From Siphonodentalium dalli (lineage: Eukaryota > Mollusca > Scaphopoda > Gadilida > Siphonodentaliidae), in contig CP136064.1 of the NCBI GenBank assembly GCA_032622095.1, forward strand, positions 255,295,863 through 255,359,862: a stretch of 64,000 bases of DNA, written 5' to 3'. The notes under the pieces were generated by a model, which saw nothing but the letters and a program-made list of their open reading frames with translations, had not been told where the DNA came from and ran no database searches. Below are positions 45,409 through 60,180 of the stretch, in pieces. Position numbers and translations under genes: made by a program. The stretch's first letter is position 1, and each line of letters opens with the position of its first letter.

Positions 45409-45957
45409 ATAACTTTTGAAAACTAGTTACGTATCTCTACCATACGCTTTAAGGAATTTATCTGATTTTGAACAGTACAATGTTTAATTGGATTTGAAAT
45501 AGACCCCCCCCCCCCTCAAAATTTCACAATCCGACAATGATTTGGTTCAATGATAGGCGGATCCATGTCCCTTTCAGTACTTTTTGGGAGTTTGAGTCGA
45601 ATTCCTATTAGAGAAACTTCCATCACCTCGATTGTGTTATTTGAACATTAAATGTCCACCCATATGCACAAAATTGATGATTTTCATAAAGTTTCGCCTC
45701 CAGAAAAAGTTGAAGTTCCGGCGACAGAGGGTTAATAAATGTCTCGCATAATCTGAAATGATTCGGTAGGGCGTAAAAATACCATAGCTCAACAAAACGA
45801 GACAGTCTTTGTTTATCAGTGCTTCTAAATTCGCTGCCTTGAACGATATTTGAAAAATGTGAATTTTCTGCCTATATAATTCAAGAAGCGTAACTCTATA
45901 TTATTAGTTGCTTGTAACCTATAGGGTCTCCGTTGGGGGTGTCCACCTTGGGAAATT
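45409..45957. other. Non-coding region 3' of the LINE
   Basis: C tract at about 45505-45515; second copy of the 'attagttgcttgtaacctata' segment at about 45903. No gene recognised. Confidence 0.4.
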
Positions 45958-46096
45958 CCAATTGCACCCCCCCCCCCCTGAATCAGAATCACAGTCCAAA
46001 CACAAGTTTTGCATAATTCCATTTGCACCACCCCCCTTGAATTAGAATCACAGACCAAACACAAGTTTTGCATAATTCCATTTGCACCCCCTTGCA
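45958..46096 (+). repeat. About 60-bp tandem repeat, 2.3 copies
   Basis: 'ccaattgcac' (45958), 'ccatttgcac' (46019) and 'ccatttgcac' (46078) start three units that continue with a C tract, 'gaatcacag' and 'acacaagttttgcataatt'. The third unit is cut short. Confidence 0.85.
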
Positions 46097-48355
46097 CATC
46101 AGTCCTCAGGCCTAATATCATATGCATTCATAAACTATGTTGTTCTATATGCCCGGTATAAGAAAATTCAGATCTATACTTTAACCTGAGAATTGCATAA
46201 ATCCTAACATCTAGTAGCCTACTCCAGACAAATGCACACGGCTGCGGGTAAGAGACGAGGACATTGTGTCCGTCCATGTTTGTTCAGCCCGGTGTGAGAA
46301 AATTTGGAAAACTATACAAGAAAATCGCAAATCCTAGTATCTAGACTGGCCTCAACTGAAGCTTCCCTAGTGTTGGAAATTTCAAACCTCATTCTCCATC
46401 TTAGGTTGGAAAATTCTCCAACTGATGACCATTTCAATCCACAAGTTGGACTGAATGTACTAAACTATTGTTTTGTTAAACTAATTAGCAGTTTTGTATT
46501 GGAAATTTTAAAGATGTAGAATATCGAATTAGTTGATGTATTGCTCGCCCCGGGCCAACTCGGTCGAAGGGATATAATGTCTTTATATTTAAGTTTTCTT
46601 TGGTGTCTTTTTGCTCGCCGCTCCTCTCGGTGCATTCTTCTTCAAATATAATGAAGCAGACTTCTTTGGGAATGCTCTAGGTCGACGGCTAGGACGTTTT
46701 GGGATGATTAAAAGTCAAACTGCGATCTGGAGGCTGAGTCCCGTAAAATGTGTAGATCCATGTCCAGCATGAGTATGGCGTTAAACATGGTATGGGACTC
46801 TAGCCTACATAAGGGAGTTGCCCGGCAATAACAAGTAAGCAAGAACATCGGGGATAGCATAAGAAAACAGTCCTATATAAGACCATATACCGGAACACAC
46901 CCATACGCCTCCTACCATCACAAACCAATGGATTAAAAATTATTATTGACTGATGTGGGCTGTGATATGATGCATCTAGACATACGGACATTATAAGGTC
47001 GCAGCATGAGAAGGAGCTTGGTATTGCATGACCAATTATATCATTGCAACATGACAAATATACTGTGAACTGTGACGTACATGCCCACACCCCTCCCATC
47101 TCCTGCCCACATCCCTTGCATACCCATCCCCAAAATCGTTATAGTTGTCGCACATCATTGCACCACCTGTAAATGTATATACACAGCAACTTTAAATAAT
47201 ATTAATGTAAAATATTGGTATAAGGGTCCTGCCCTCATCTGCCATCATAAGCCCATGCAGTGTTTGTGGGGTCCTGTTGTATATAAAATGTTATTATTCG
47301 ATCATATCAAACACAACTTATTGAACTTGAACTTATCTATATCGCGATGTTCTGTAAACTCTGAGGTGTTTTATAATAACTAATAAACTGTCATGATATT
47401 GAATCATTTGGGGAATGATATATGTGCATGGCAGCTTATACCTACACATTCCATGTACAATTCGCTTAATTTTGGTGTGATTCATATTCTTGAATACATG
47501 CAGGTGGTGAATTAGTAGGCGCGTTAAGACATATTTGTGTATATTTTCCGATTAGCGGACGAACGAACGACGACGTTATCTGACTCTTCGTAAGTTATAA
47601 CACTTTGCATTACGTCTCGTCCAATTAATACGAAATATGCAATCGACGATCTTAACAATCAGATATAAAGTCATATATGTTCACTCGTGATACATACAGA
47701 TGATAAAGAGACAGTTTTTAAATGGTCATATCTGAATTCAACAAACCTATGCTATATACCAGATGGGAAACCAATACCAAACCGCAGATAGTCACGTTCC
47801 GAAATTATGATACCAAAATTATCAACTTAGGGGCGGAAGGTTGGGGTATGGGACGGTATGCGCTGACACTCATTCATTCAATTTAAAAATATCATATATT
47901 AAAATGGTTTACGGGCACGCGAACGGATAGAAAATAGTTTCAATTCAATTGAGAACTGCAAGCGAAAGTCCGCGCATAAGACGGATTGTGCTTTATGAAA
48001 ATGTGGTCCATGCCGAGAAGTCTTATAACATTATACGGCTGACACCACAGTTTCGTTCATTTTCAAATATAAAAGTCGAGAATTTTTTTTGTAAAAAATG
48101 GGCGTTTTAAAAAAAGTGAAAACAAAACGAACTACTATTCTAAAACTAATGAATTTTGAGCGTTTTTGGACTCAAAATATGTCAATTTTAAGCCGCACCG
48201 CGATAAAACCGCAGAATCACGACCGGCTGACAAGACAGACAGCCGACATAGAGTGATTACCCATTAGCCAATATAACAATTAACGCAGTGCGCCGAACAG
48301 GAATGGATGTTGAAATAATTATATCGCCAGTGGTCATTGGTGGAATTTTTAAAAT
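46097..48355. other. Non-coding region left of the satellite array
   Basis: About 2.2 kb with no recognised gene, RNA or transposon. 'acagacagccgac' near 48235 is the kind of phrase found in dispersed repeats. The last bases before the array ('aaaatt') may reflect a junction by microhomology. Confidence 0.4.
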
Positions 48356-51300
48356 TCAAAATTTCCTGGTTTGGTCTTCTGTCTATGTTTAAGACGCTCA
48401 CATAGACCAAATCCAGCTGTTGCGCTTCGTCTAGGAGAAGATCTGGGCACAAGCACTTTCTACACATGGACTTTATTAGTACATTTTTTGATGTGTTATA
48501 ACTTGGCCATTTCTCAACCGATTTACAAAATTCTTTCACGAGTAGCATCAGAACGTCCTATAGATACACGACAGTAAAAATGGTTGGAATCGGTGACAAG
48601 AAAAAAATTGACAAATTTTGCACCCCTCCCCAGGTCAACAAATTGTTTTCGGACCTTGGTGAAAATTCCCCCGATTTGTACCCTTTCGTTAGTTAACACG
48701 ATTACGAGAACCGAATTCAGCTGCTTTGCTTTTTATAGGAGAAGATCTGGCCACAAACATTTTCCAAAAAAAAATTGTAAGGGGCATAACTCTGGAAAGC
48801 AAGTTGGGACATAAAACTAAATGCTTCGATTCCATGTAGCTTGGCAAGGTGCGTATACCTACTAAATTTCAATGTTCCACCTTTTAAACTTTCTGAGATA
48901 TAAGGGTTACAAAATATATTAAGAAGCATAATAATAATAGGAAAAATAAAAAATTGAATAACAATATACTTCCATATTAAAATATGGAAGTATAATAAGG
49001 GAATCGCGCGGAATTGATTGGAATGTCGATAGTATGGTTTATTGACATTTCTGTGTTCAGTTGGAACGTTCTGTTGTGACCCCCACCGATGCCTCGAAAT
49101 TTGACGACGCGGGTAGAAAATTCGCCATATATCGGCCAATTTTCGAGATAACGAGCTAATTTTTGCGTAATTGTGTTCGTATTTGATGCCCCTTTAATAT
49201 TTAGCAGGGTTCTGGTGAGGTATTGTGGCGATATTTTACTATGTAGGCCAATATGTATGTTGTTCAGTACATACTTTTCGAATATCTCTGGCCTCCATCG
49301 ACATATTACGGCAAGTGTGTAATCGTTTAGAAGTACTAACAATTCCCCATCGAATGACACCAAATACGTGACGATTGGTTGAAGGAATTTAAATTCATAG
49401 TGCATTTTCTGTAAACTTGAAGAAAAGGAAGGGGCCACAATTTCTACATTTGTCAACCGATTCATAAAATTCACTCATAATGACACTCAGTACATCTTAT
49501 AGATACCTCACAACCATTTTGGTTCAAATCGGCGACAAAAAAAAATTGACAAATTTTGCCCCTCCCCTAGCCCCGAAAAATTTGAGCGGACCTTTGTCAA
49601 AATTTCCTGGTTTGGTCTTCTGTCTATGTTTAAGACGCTCACATAGACCAAATCCAGCTGTTGCGCTTCGTCTAGGAGAAGATCTGGGCACAAGCACTTT
49701 CTACACATGGACTTTATTAGTACATTTTTTGATGTGTTATAACTTGGCCATTTCTCAACCGATTTACAAAATTCTTTCACGAGTAGCATCAGAACGTCCT
49801 ATAGATACACGACAGTAAAAATGGTTGGAATCGGTGACAAGAAAAAAATTGACAAATTTTGCACCCCTCCCCAGGTCAACAAATTGTTTTCGGACCTTGG
49901 TGAAAATTCCCCCGATTTGTACCCTTTCGTTAGTTAACACGATTACGAGAACCGAATTCAGCTGCTTTGCTTTTTATAGGAGAAGATCTGGCCACAAACA
50001 TTTTCCAAAAAAAAATTGTAAGGGGCATAACTCTGGAAAGCAAGTTGGGACATAAAACTAAATGCTTCGATTCCATGTAGCTTGGCAAGGTGCGTATACC
50101 TACTAAATTTCAATGTTCCACCTTTTAAACTTTCTGAGATATAAGGGTTACAAAATATATTAAGAAGCATAATAATAATAGGAAAAATAAAAAATTGAAT
50201 AACAATATACTTCCATATTAAAATATGGAAGTATAATAAGGGAATCGCGCGGAATTGATTGGAATGTCGATAGTATGGTTTATTGACATTTCTGTGTTCA
50301 GTTGGAACGTTCTGTTGTGACCCCCACCGATGCCTCGAAATTTGACGACGCGGGTAGAAAATTCGCCATATATCGGCCAATTTTCGAGATAACGAGCTAA
50401 TTTTTGCGTAATTGTGTTCGTATTTGATGCCCCTTTAATATTTAGCAGGGTTCTGGTGAGGTATTGTGGCGATATTTTACTATGTAGGCCAATATGTATG
50501 TTGTTCAGTACATACTTTTCGAATATCTCTGGCCTCCATCGACATATTACGGCAAGTGTGTAATCGTTTAGAAGTACTAACAATTCCCCATCGAATGACA
50601 CCAAATACGTGACGATTGGTTGAAGGAATTTAAATTCATAGTGCATTTTCTGTAAACTTGAAGAAAAGGAAGGGGCCACAATTTCTACATTTGTCAACCG
50701 ATTCATAAAATTCACTCATAATGACACTCAGTACATCTTATAGATACCTCACAACCATTTTGGTTCAAATCGGCGACAAAAAAAAATTGACAAATTTTGC
50801 CCCTCCCCTAGCCCCGAAAAATTTGAGCGGACCTTTGTCAAAATTTCCTGGTTTGGTCTTCTGTCTATGTTTAAGACGCTCACATAGACCAAATCCAGCT
50901 GTTGCGCTTCGTCTAGGAGAAGATCTGGGCACAAGCACTTTCTACACATGGACTTTATTAGTACATTTTTTGATGTGTTATAACTTGGCCATTTCTCAAC
51001 CGATTTACAAAATTCTTTCACGAGTAGCATCAGAACGTCCTATAGATACACGACAGTAAAAATGGTTGGAATCGGTGACAAGAAAAAAATTGACAAATTT
51101 TGCACCCCTCCCCAGGTCAACAAATTGTTTTCGGACCTTGGTGAAAATTCCCCCGATTTGTACCCTTTCGTTAGTTAACACGATTACGAGAACCGAATTC
51201 AGCTGCTTTGCTTTTTATAGGAGAAGATCTGGCCACAAACATTTTCCAAAAAAAAATTGTAAGGGGCATAACTCTGGAAAGCAAGTTGGGACATAAAACT

Positions 51301-54300
51301 AAATGCTTCGATTCCATGTAGCTTGGCAAGGTGCGTATACCTACTAAATTTCAATGTTCCACCTTTTAAACTTTCTGAGATATAAGGGTTACAAAATATA
51401 TTAAGAAGCATAATAATAATAGGAAAAATAAAAAATTGAATAACAATATACTTCCATATTAAAATATGGAAGTATAATAAGGGAATCGCGCGGAATTGAT
51501 TGGAATGTCGATAGTATGGTTTATTGACATTTCTGTGTTCAGTTGGAACGTTCTGTTGTGACCCCCACCGATGCCTCGAAATTTGACGACGCGGGTAGAA
51601 AATTCGCCATATATCGGCCAATTTTCGAGATAACGAGCTAATTTTTGCGTAATTGTGTTCGTATTTGATGCCCCTTTAATATTTAGCAGGGTTCTGGTGA
51701 GGTATTGTGGCGATATTTTACTATGTAGGCCAATATGTATGTTGTTCAGTACATACTTTTCGAATATCTCTGGCCTCCATCGACATATTACGGCAAGTGT
51801 GTAATCGTTTAGAAGTACTAACAATTCCCCATCGAATGACACCAAATACGTGACGATTGGTTGAAGGAATTTAAATTCATAGTGCATTTTCTGTAAACTT
51901 GAAGAAAAGGAAGGGGCCACAATTTCTACATTTGTCAACCGATTCATAAAATTCACTCATAATGACACTCAGTACATCTTATAGATACCTCACAACCATT
52001 TTGGTTCAAATCGGCGACAAAAAAAAATTGACAAATTTTGCCCCTCCCCTAGCCCCGAAAAATTTGAGCGGACCTTTGTCAAAATTTCCTGGTTTGGTCT
52101 TCTGTCTATGTTTAAGACGCTCACATAGACCAAATCCAGCTGTTGCGCTTCGTCTAGGAGAAGATCTGGGCACAAGCACTTTCTACACATGGACTTTATT
52201 AGTACATTTTTTGATGTGTTATAACTTGGCCATTTCTCAACCGATTTACAAAATTCTTTCACGAGTAGCATCAGAACGTCCTATAGATACACGACAGTAA
52301 AAATGGTTGGAATCGGTGACAAGAAAAAAATTGACAAATTTTGCACCCCTCCCCAGGTCAACAAATTGTTTTCGGACCTTGGTGAAAATTCCCCCGATTT
52401 GTACCCTTTCGTTAGTTAACACGATTACGAGAACCGAATTCAGCTGCTTTGCTTTTTATAGGAGAAGATCTGGCCACAAACATTTTCCAAAAAAAAATTG
52501 TAAGGGGCATAACTCTGGAAAGCAAGTTGGGACATAAAACTAAATGCTTCGATTCCATGTAGCTTGGCAAGGTGCGTATACCTACTAAATTTCAATGTTC
52601 CACCTTTTAAACTTTCTGAGATATAAGGGTTACAAAATATATTAAGAAGCATAATAATAATAGGAAAAATAAAAAATTGAATAACAATATACTTCCATAT
52701 TAAAATATGGAAGTATAATAAGGGAATCGCGCGGAATTGATTGGAATGTCGATAGTATGGTTTATTGACATTTCTGTGTTCAGTTGGAACGTTCTGTTGT
52801 GACCCCCACCGATGCCTCGAAATTTGACGACGCGGGTAGAAAATTCGCCATATATCGGCCAATTTTCGAGATAACGAGCTAATTTTTGCGTAATTGTGTT
52901 CGTATTTGATGCCCCTTTAATATTTAGCAGGGTTCTGGTGAGGTATTGTGGCGATATTTTACTATGTAGGCCAATATGTATGTTGTTCAGTACATACTTT
53001 TCGAATATCTCTGGCCTCCATCGACATATTACGGCAAGTGTGTAATCGTTTAGAAGTACTAACAATTCCCCATCGAATGACACCAAATACGTGACGATTG
53101 GTTGAAGGAATTTAAATTCATAGTGCATTTTCTGTAAACTTGAAGAAAAGGAAGGGGCCACAATTTCTACATTTGTCAACCGATTCATAAAATTCACTCA
53201 TAATGACACTCAGTACATCTTATAGATACCTCACAACCATTTTGGTTCAAATCGGCGACAAAAAAAAATTGACAAATTTTGCCCCTCCCCTAGCCCCGAA
53301 AAATTTGAGCGGACCTTTGTCAAAATTTCCTGGTTTGGTCTTCTGTCTATGTTTAAGACGCTCACATAGACCAAATCCAGCTGTTGCGCTTCGTCTAGGA
53401 GAAGATCTGGGCACAAGCACTTTCTACACATGGACTTTATTAGTACATTTTTTGATGTGTTATAACTTGGCCATTTCTCAACCGATTTACAAAATTCTTT
53501 CACGAGTAGCATCAGAACGTCCTATAGATACACGACAGTAAAAATGGTTGGAATCGGTGACAAGAAAAAAATTGACAAATTTTGCACCCCTCCCCAGGTC
53601 AACAAATTGTTTTCGGACCTTGGTGAAAATTCCCCCGATTTGTACCCTTTCGTTAGTTAACACGATTACGAGAACCGAATTCAGCTGCTTTGCTTTTTAT
53701 AGGAGAAGATCTGGCCACAAACATTTTCCAAAAAAAAATTGTAAGGGGCATAACTCTGGAAAGCAAGTTGGGACATAAAACTAAATGCTTCGATTCCATG
53801 TAGCTTGGCAAGGTGCGTATACCTACTAAATTTCAATGTTCCACCTTTTAAACTTTCTGAGATATAAGGGTTACAAAATATATTAAGAAGCATAATAATA
53901 ATAGGAAAAATAAAAAATTGAATAACAATATACTTCCATATTAAAATATGGAAGTATAATAAGGGAATCGCGCGGAATTGATTGGAATGTCGATAGTATG
54001 GTTTATTGACATTTCTGTGTTCAGTTGGAACGTTCTGTTGTGACCCCCACCGATGCCTCGAAATTTGACGACGCGGGTAGAAAATTCGCCATATATCGGC
54101 CAATTTTCGAGATAACGAGCTAATTTTTGCGTAATTGTGTTCGTATTTGATGCCCCTTTAATATTTAGCAGGGTTCTGGTGAGGTATTGTGGCGATATTT
54201 TACTATGTAGGCCAATATGTATGTTGTTCAGTACATACTTTTCGAATATCTCTGGCCTCCATCGACATATTACGGCAAGTGTGTAATCGTTTAGAAGTAC

Positions 54301-57300
54301 TAACAATTCCCCATCGAATGACACCAAATACGTGACGATTGGTTGAAGGAATTTAAATTCATAGTGCATTTTCTGTAAACTTGAAGAAAAGGAAGGGGCC
54401 ACAATTTCTACATTTGTCAACCGATTCATAAAATTCACTCATAATGACACTCAGTACATCTTATAGATACCTCACAACCATTTTGGTTCAAATCGGCGAC
54501 AAAAAAAAATTGACAAATTTTGCCCCTCCCCTAGCCCCGAAAAATTTGAGCGGACCTTTGTCAAAATTTCCTGGTTTGGTCTTCTGTCTATGTTTAAGAC
54601 GCTCACATAGACCAAATCCAGCTGTTGCGCTTCGTCTAGGAGAAGATCTGGGCACAAGCACTTTCTACACATGGACTTTATTAGTACATTTTTTGATGTG
54701 TTATAACTTGGCCATTTCTCAACCGATTTACAAAATTCTTTCACGAGTAGCATCAGAACGTCCTATAGATACACGACAGTAAAAATGGTTGGAATCGGTG
54801 ACAAGAAAAAAATTGACAAATTTTGCACCCCTCCCCAGGTCAACAAATTGTTTTCGGACCTTGGTGAAAATTCCCCCGATTTGTACCCTTTCGTTAGTTA
54901 ACACGATTACGAGAACCGAATTCAGCTGCTTTGCTTTTTATAGGAGAAGATCTGGCCACAAACATTTTCCAAAAAAAAATTGTAAGGGGCATAACTCTGG
55001 AAAGCAAGTTGGGACATAAAACTAAATGCTTCGATTCCATGTAGCTTGGCAAGGTGCGTATACCTACTAAATTTCAATGTTCCACCTTTTAAACTTTCTG
55101 AGATATAAGGGTTACAAAATATATTAAGAAGCATAATAATAATAGGAAAAATAAAAAATTGAATAACAATATACTTCCATATTAAAATATGGAAGTATAA
55201 TAAGGGAATCGCGCGGAATTGATTGGAATGTCGATAGTATGGTTTATTGACATTTCTGTGTTCAGTTGGAACGTTCTGTTGTGACCCCCACCGATGCCTC
55301 GAAATTTGACGACGCGGGTAGAAAATTCGCCATATATCGGCCAATTTTCGAGATAACGAGCTAATTTTTGCGTAATTGTGTTCGTATTTGATGCCCCTTT
55401 AATATTTAGCAGGGTTCTGGTGAGGTATTGTGGCGATATTTTACTATGTAGGCCAATATGTATGTTGTTCAGTACATACTTTTCGAATATCTCTGGCCTC
55501 CATCGACATATTACGGCAAGTGTGTAATCGTTTAGAAGTACTAACAATTCCCCATCGAATGACACCAAATACGTGACGATTGGTTGAAGGAATTTAAATT
55601 CATAGTGCATTTTCTGTAAACTTGAAGAAAAGGAAGGGGCCACAATTTCTACATTTGTCAACCGATTCATAAAATTCACTCATAATGACACTCAGTACAT
55701 CTTATAGATACCTCACAACCATTTTGGTTCAAATCGGCGACAAAAAAAAATTGACAAATTTTGCCCCTCCCCTAGCCCCGAAAAATTTGAGCGGACCTTT
55801 GTCAAAATTTCCTGGTTTGGTCTTCTGTCTATGTTTAAGACGCTCACATAGACCAAATCCAGCTGTTGCGCTTCGTCTAGGAGAAGATCTGGGCACAAGC
55901 ACTTTCTACACATGGACTTTATTAGTACATTTTTTGATGTGTTATAACTTGGCCATTTCTCAACCGATTTACAAAATTCTTTCACGAGTAGCATCAGAAC
56001 GTCCTATAGATACACGACAGTAAAAATGGTTGGAATCGGTGACAAGAAAAAAATTGACAAATTTTGCACCCCTCCCCAGGTCAACAAATTGTTTTCGGAC
56101 CTTGGTGAAAATTCCCCCGATTTGTACCCTTTCGTTAGTTAACACGATTACGAGAACCGAATTCAGCTGCTTTGCTTTTTATAGGAGAAGATCTGGCCAC
56201 AAACATTTTCCAAAAAAAAATTGTAAGGGGCATAACTCTGGAAAGCAAGTTGGGACATAAAACTAAATGCTTCGATTCCATGTAGCTTGGCAAGGTGCGT
56301 ATACCTACTAAATTTCAATGTTCCACCTTTTAAACTTTCTGAGATATAAGGGTTACAAAATATATTAAGAAGCATAATAATAATAGGAAAAATAAAAAAT
56401 TGAATAACAATATACTTCCATATTAAAATATGGAAGTATAATAAGGGAATCGCGCGGAATTGATTGGAATGTCGATAGTATGGTTTATTGACATTTCTGT
56501 GTTCAGTTGGAACGTTCTGTTGTGACCCCCACCGATGCCTCGAAATTTGACGACGCGGGTAGAAAATTCGCCATATATCGGCCAATTTTCGAGATAACGA
56601 GCTAATTTTTGCGTAATTGTGTTCGTATTTGATGCCCCTTTAATATTTAGCAGGGTTCTGGTGAGGTATTGTGGCGATATTTTACTATGTAGGCCAATAT
56701 GTATGTTGTTCAGTACATACTTTTCGAATATCTCTGGCCTCCATCGACATATTACGGCAAGTGTGTAATCGTTTAGAAGTACTAACAATTCCCCATCGAA
56801 TGACACCAAATACGTGACGATTGGTTGAAGGAATTTAAATTCATAGTGCATTTTCTGTAAACTTGAAGAAAAGGAAGGGGCCACAATTTCTACATTTGTC
56901 AACCGATTCATAAAATTCACTCATAATGACACTCAGTACATCTTATAGATACCTCACAACCATTTTGGTTCAAATCGGCGACAAAAAAAAATTGACAAAT
57001 TTTGCCCCTCCCCTAGCCCCGAAAAATTTGAGCGGACCTTTGTCAAAATTTCCTGGTTTGGTCTTCTGTCTATGTTTAAGACGCTCACATAGACCAAATC
57101 CAGCTGTTGCGCTTCGTCTAGGAGAAGATCTGGGCACAAGCACTTTCTACACATGGACTTTATTAGTACATTTTTTGATGTGTTATAACTTGGCCATTTC
57201 TCAACCGATTTACAAAATTCTTTCACGAGTAGCATCAGAACGTCCTATAGATACACGACAGTAAAAATGGTTGGAATCGGTGACAAGAAAAAAATTGACA

Positions 57301-60163
57301 AATTTTGCACCCCTCCCCAGGTCAACAAATTGTTTTCGGACCTTGGTGAAAATTCCCCCGATTTGTACCCTTTCGTTAGTTAACACGATTACGAGAACCG
57401 AATTCAGCTGCTTTGCTTTTTATAGGAGAAGATCTGGCCACAAACATTTTCCAAAAAAAAATTGTAAGGGGCATAACTCTGGAAAGCAAGTTGGGACATA
57501 AAACTAAATGCTTCGATTCCATGTAGCTTGGCAAGGTGCGTATACCTACTAAATTTCAATGTTCCACCTTTTAAACTTTCTGAGATATAAGGGTTACAAA
57601 ATATATTAAGAAGCATAATAATAATAGGAAAAATAAAAAATTGAATAACAATATACTTCCATATTAAAATATGGAAGTATAATAAGGGAATCGCGCGGAA
57701 TTGATTGGAATGTCGATAGTATGGTTTATTGACATTTCTGTGTTCAGTTGGAACGTTCTGTTGTGACCCCCACCGATGCCTCGAAATTTGACGACGCGGG
57801 TAGAAAATTCGCCATATATCGGCCAATTTTCGAGATAACGAGCTAATTTTTGCGTAATTGTGTTCGTATTTGATGCCCCTTTAATATTTAGCAGGGTTCT
57901 GGTGAGGTATTGTGGCGATATTTTACTATGTAGGCCAATATGTATGTTGTTCAGTACATACTTTTCGAATATCTCTGGCCTCCATCGACATATTACGGCA
58001 AGTGTGTAATCGTTTAGAAGTACTAACAATTCCCCATCGAATGACACCAAATACGTGACGATTGGTTGAAGGAATTTAAATTCATAGTGCATTTTCTGTA
58101 AACTTGAAGAAAAGGAAGGGGCCACAATTTCTACATTTGTCAACCGATTCATAAAATTCACTCATAATGACACTCAGTACATCTTATAGATACCTCACAA
58201 CCATTTTGGTTCAAATCGGCGACAAAAAAAAATTGACAAATTTTGCCCCTCCCCTAGCCCCGAAAAATTTGAGCGGACCTTTGTCAAAATTTCCTGGTTT
58301 GGTCTTCTGTCTATGTTTAAGACGCTCACATAGACCAAATCCAGCTGTTGCGCTTCGTCTAGGAGAAGATCTGGGCACAAGCACTTTCTACACATGGACT
58401 TTATTAGTACATTTTTTGATGTGTTATAACTTGGCCATTTCTCAACCGATTTACAAAATTCTTTCACGAGTAGCATCAGAACGTCCTATAGATACACGAC
58501 AGTAAAAATGGTTGGAATCGGTGACAAGAAAAAAATTGACAAATTTTGCACCCCTCCCCAGGTCAACAAATTGTTTTCGGACCTTGGTGAAAATTCCCCC
58601 GATTTGTACCCTTTCGTTAGTTAACACGATTACGAGAACCGAATTCAGCTGCTTTGCTTTTTATAGGAGAAGATCTGGCCACAAACATTTTCCAAAAAAA
58701 AATTGTAAGGGGCATAACTCTGGAAAGCAAGTTGGGACATAAAACTAAATGCTTCGATTCCATGTAGCTTGGCAAGGTGCGTATACCTACTAAATTTCAA
58801 TGTTCCACCTTTTAAACTTTCTGAGATATAAGGGTTACAAAATATATTAAGAAGCATAATAATAATAGGAAAAATAAAAAATTGAATAACAATATACTTC
58901 CATATTAAAATATGGAAGTATAATAAGGGAATCGCGCGGAATTGATTGGAATGTCGATAGTATGGTTTATTGACATTTCTGTGTTCAGTTGGAACGTTCT
59001 GTTGTGACCCCCACCGATGCCTCGAAATTTGACGACGCGGGTAGAAAATTCGCCATATATCGGCCAATTTTCGAGATAACGAGCTAATTTTTGCGTAATT
59101 GTGTTCGTATTTGATGCCCCTTTAATATTTAGCAGGGTTCTGGTGAGGTATTGTGGCGATATTTTACTATGTAGGCCAATATGTATGTTGTTCAGTACAT
59201 ACTTTTCGAATATCTCTGGCCTCCATCGACATATTACGGCAAGTGTGTAATCGTTTAGAAGTACTAACAATTCCCCATCGAATGACACCAAATACGTGAC
59301 GATTGGTTGAAGGAATTTAAATTCATAGTGCATTTTCTGTAAACTTGAAGAAAAGGAAGGGGCCACAATTTCTACATTTGTCAACCGATTCATAAAATTC
59401 ACTCATAATGACACTCAGTACATCTTATAGATACCTCACAACCATTTTGGTTCAAATCGGCGACAAAAAAAAATTGACAAATTTTGCCCCTCCCCTAGCC
59501 CCGAAAAATTTGAGCGGACCTTTGTCAAAATTTCCTTGTTTGGTCTTCTGTCTATGTTTAAGACGCTCACATAGACCAAATCCAGCTGTTGCGCTTCGTC
59601 TAGGAGAAGATCTGGGCACAAGCACTTTCTACACATGGACTTTATTAGTACATTTTTTGATGTGTTATAACTTGGCCATTTCTCAACCGATTTACAAAAT
59701 TCTTTCACGAGTAGCATCAGAACGTCCTATAGATACACGACAGTAAAAATGGTTGGAATCGGTGACAAGAAAAAAATTGACAAATTTTGCACCCCTCCCC
59801 AGGTCAACAAATTGTTTTCGGACCTTGGTGAAAATTCCCCCGATTTGTACCCTTTCGTTAGTTAACACGATTACGAGAACCGAATTCAGCTGCTTTGCTT
59901 TTTATAGGAGAAGATCTGGCCACAAACATTTTCCAAAAAAAAATTGTAAGGGGCATAACTCTGGAAAGCAAGTTGGGACATAAAACTAAATGCTTCGATT
60001 CCATGTAGCTTGGCAAGGTGCGTATACCTACTAAATTTCAATGTTCCACCTTTTAAACTTTCTGAGATATAAGGGTTACAAAATATATTAAGAAGCATAA
60101 TAATAATAGGAAAAATAAAAAATTGAATAACAATATACTTCCATATTAAAATATGGAAGTATA
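48356..60163 (+). repeat. Tandem array of 1,241-bp units (9 whole + 0.5)
   Basis: Every landmark recurs at exactly 1,241-bp steps. Taking the terminal hairpin as the unit end, hairpins start at 48965, 50206, 51447, 52688, 53929, 55170, 56411, 57652, 58893 and 60134. That gives nine complete units plus a 5'-truncated first unit (48356-48994). Units look identical by eye; the only difference I saw is a G-to-T at about 59537 in the last unit. Each unit contains two diverged subrepeats about 321 bp apart ('attgacaaattttgc.cccctcccc'). ORFs of 76-165 codons recur in every unit in overlapping frames and match no family, so they are treated as chance ORFs. Near-zero divergence means recent amplification, strong homogenisation or an assembly effect. 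Confidence 0.97.
60134..60163. other. Terminal hairpin of the 1,241-bp unit (last copy)
   Basis: TATACTTCCATATT pairs with AATATGGAAGTATA around a two-base centre, followed by ATAATA. The same hairpin closes all ten units. The outer nine bases on each side are shared with the 206-bp units, but the inner stem is different and still paired. Confidence 0.9.
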
Positions 60164-60180
60164 ATAATAATAATAATAAT
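60164..60180 (+). repeat. (TAA)n linker
   Basis: Microsatellite joining the last 1,241-bp unit to the first 206-bp unit. Equivalent linkers of different lengths lie at 61894-61926, 62133-62149 and 62356-62363. Confidence 0.85.

Noticed and set aside
48977-59402. Identical 165-, 140-, 112-, 93- and 76-codon ORFs in each 1,241-bp unit
   Set aside because: They overlap on both strands in several frames and show no family-like motifs. They persist only because the units are identical. They are treated as chance ORFs of the satellite.
48356-60163. CRISPR-like array
   Set aside because: The whole unit is repeated without variable spacers, and the surroundings are eukaryotic.
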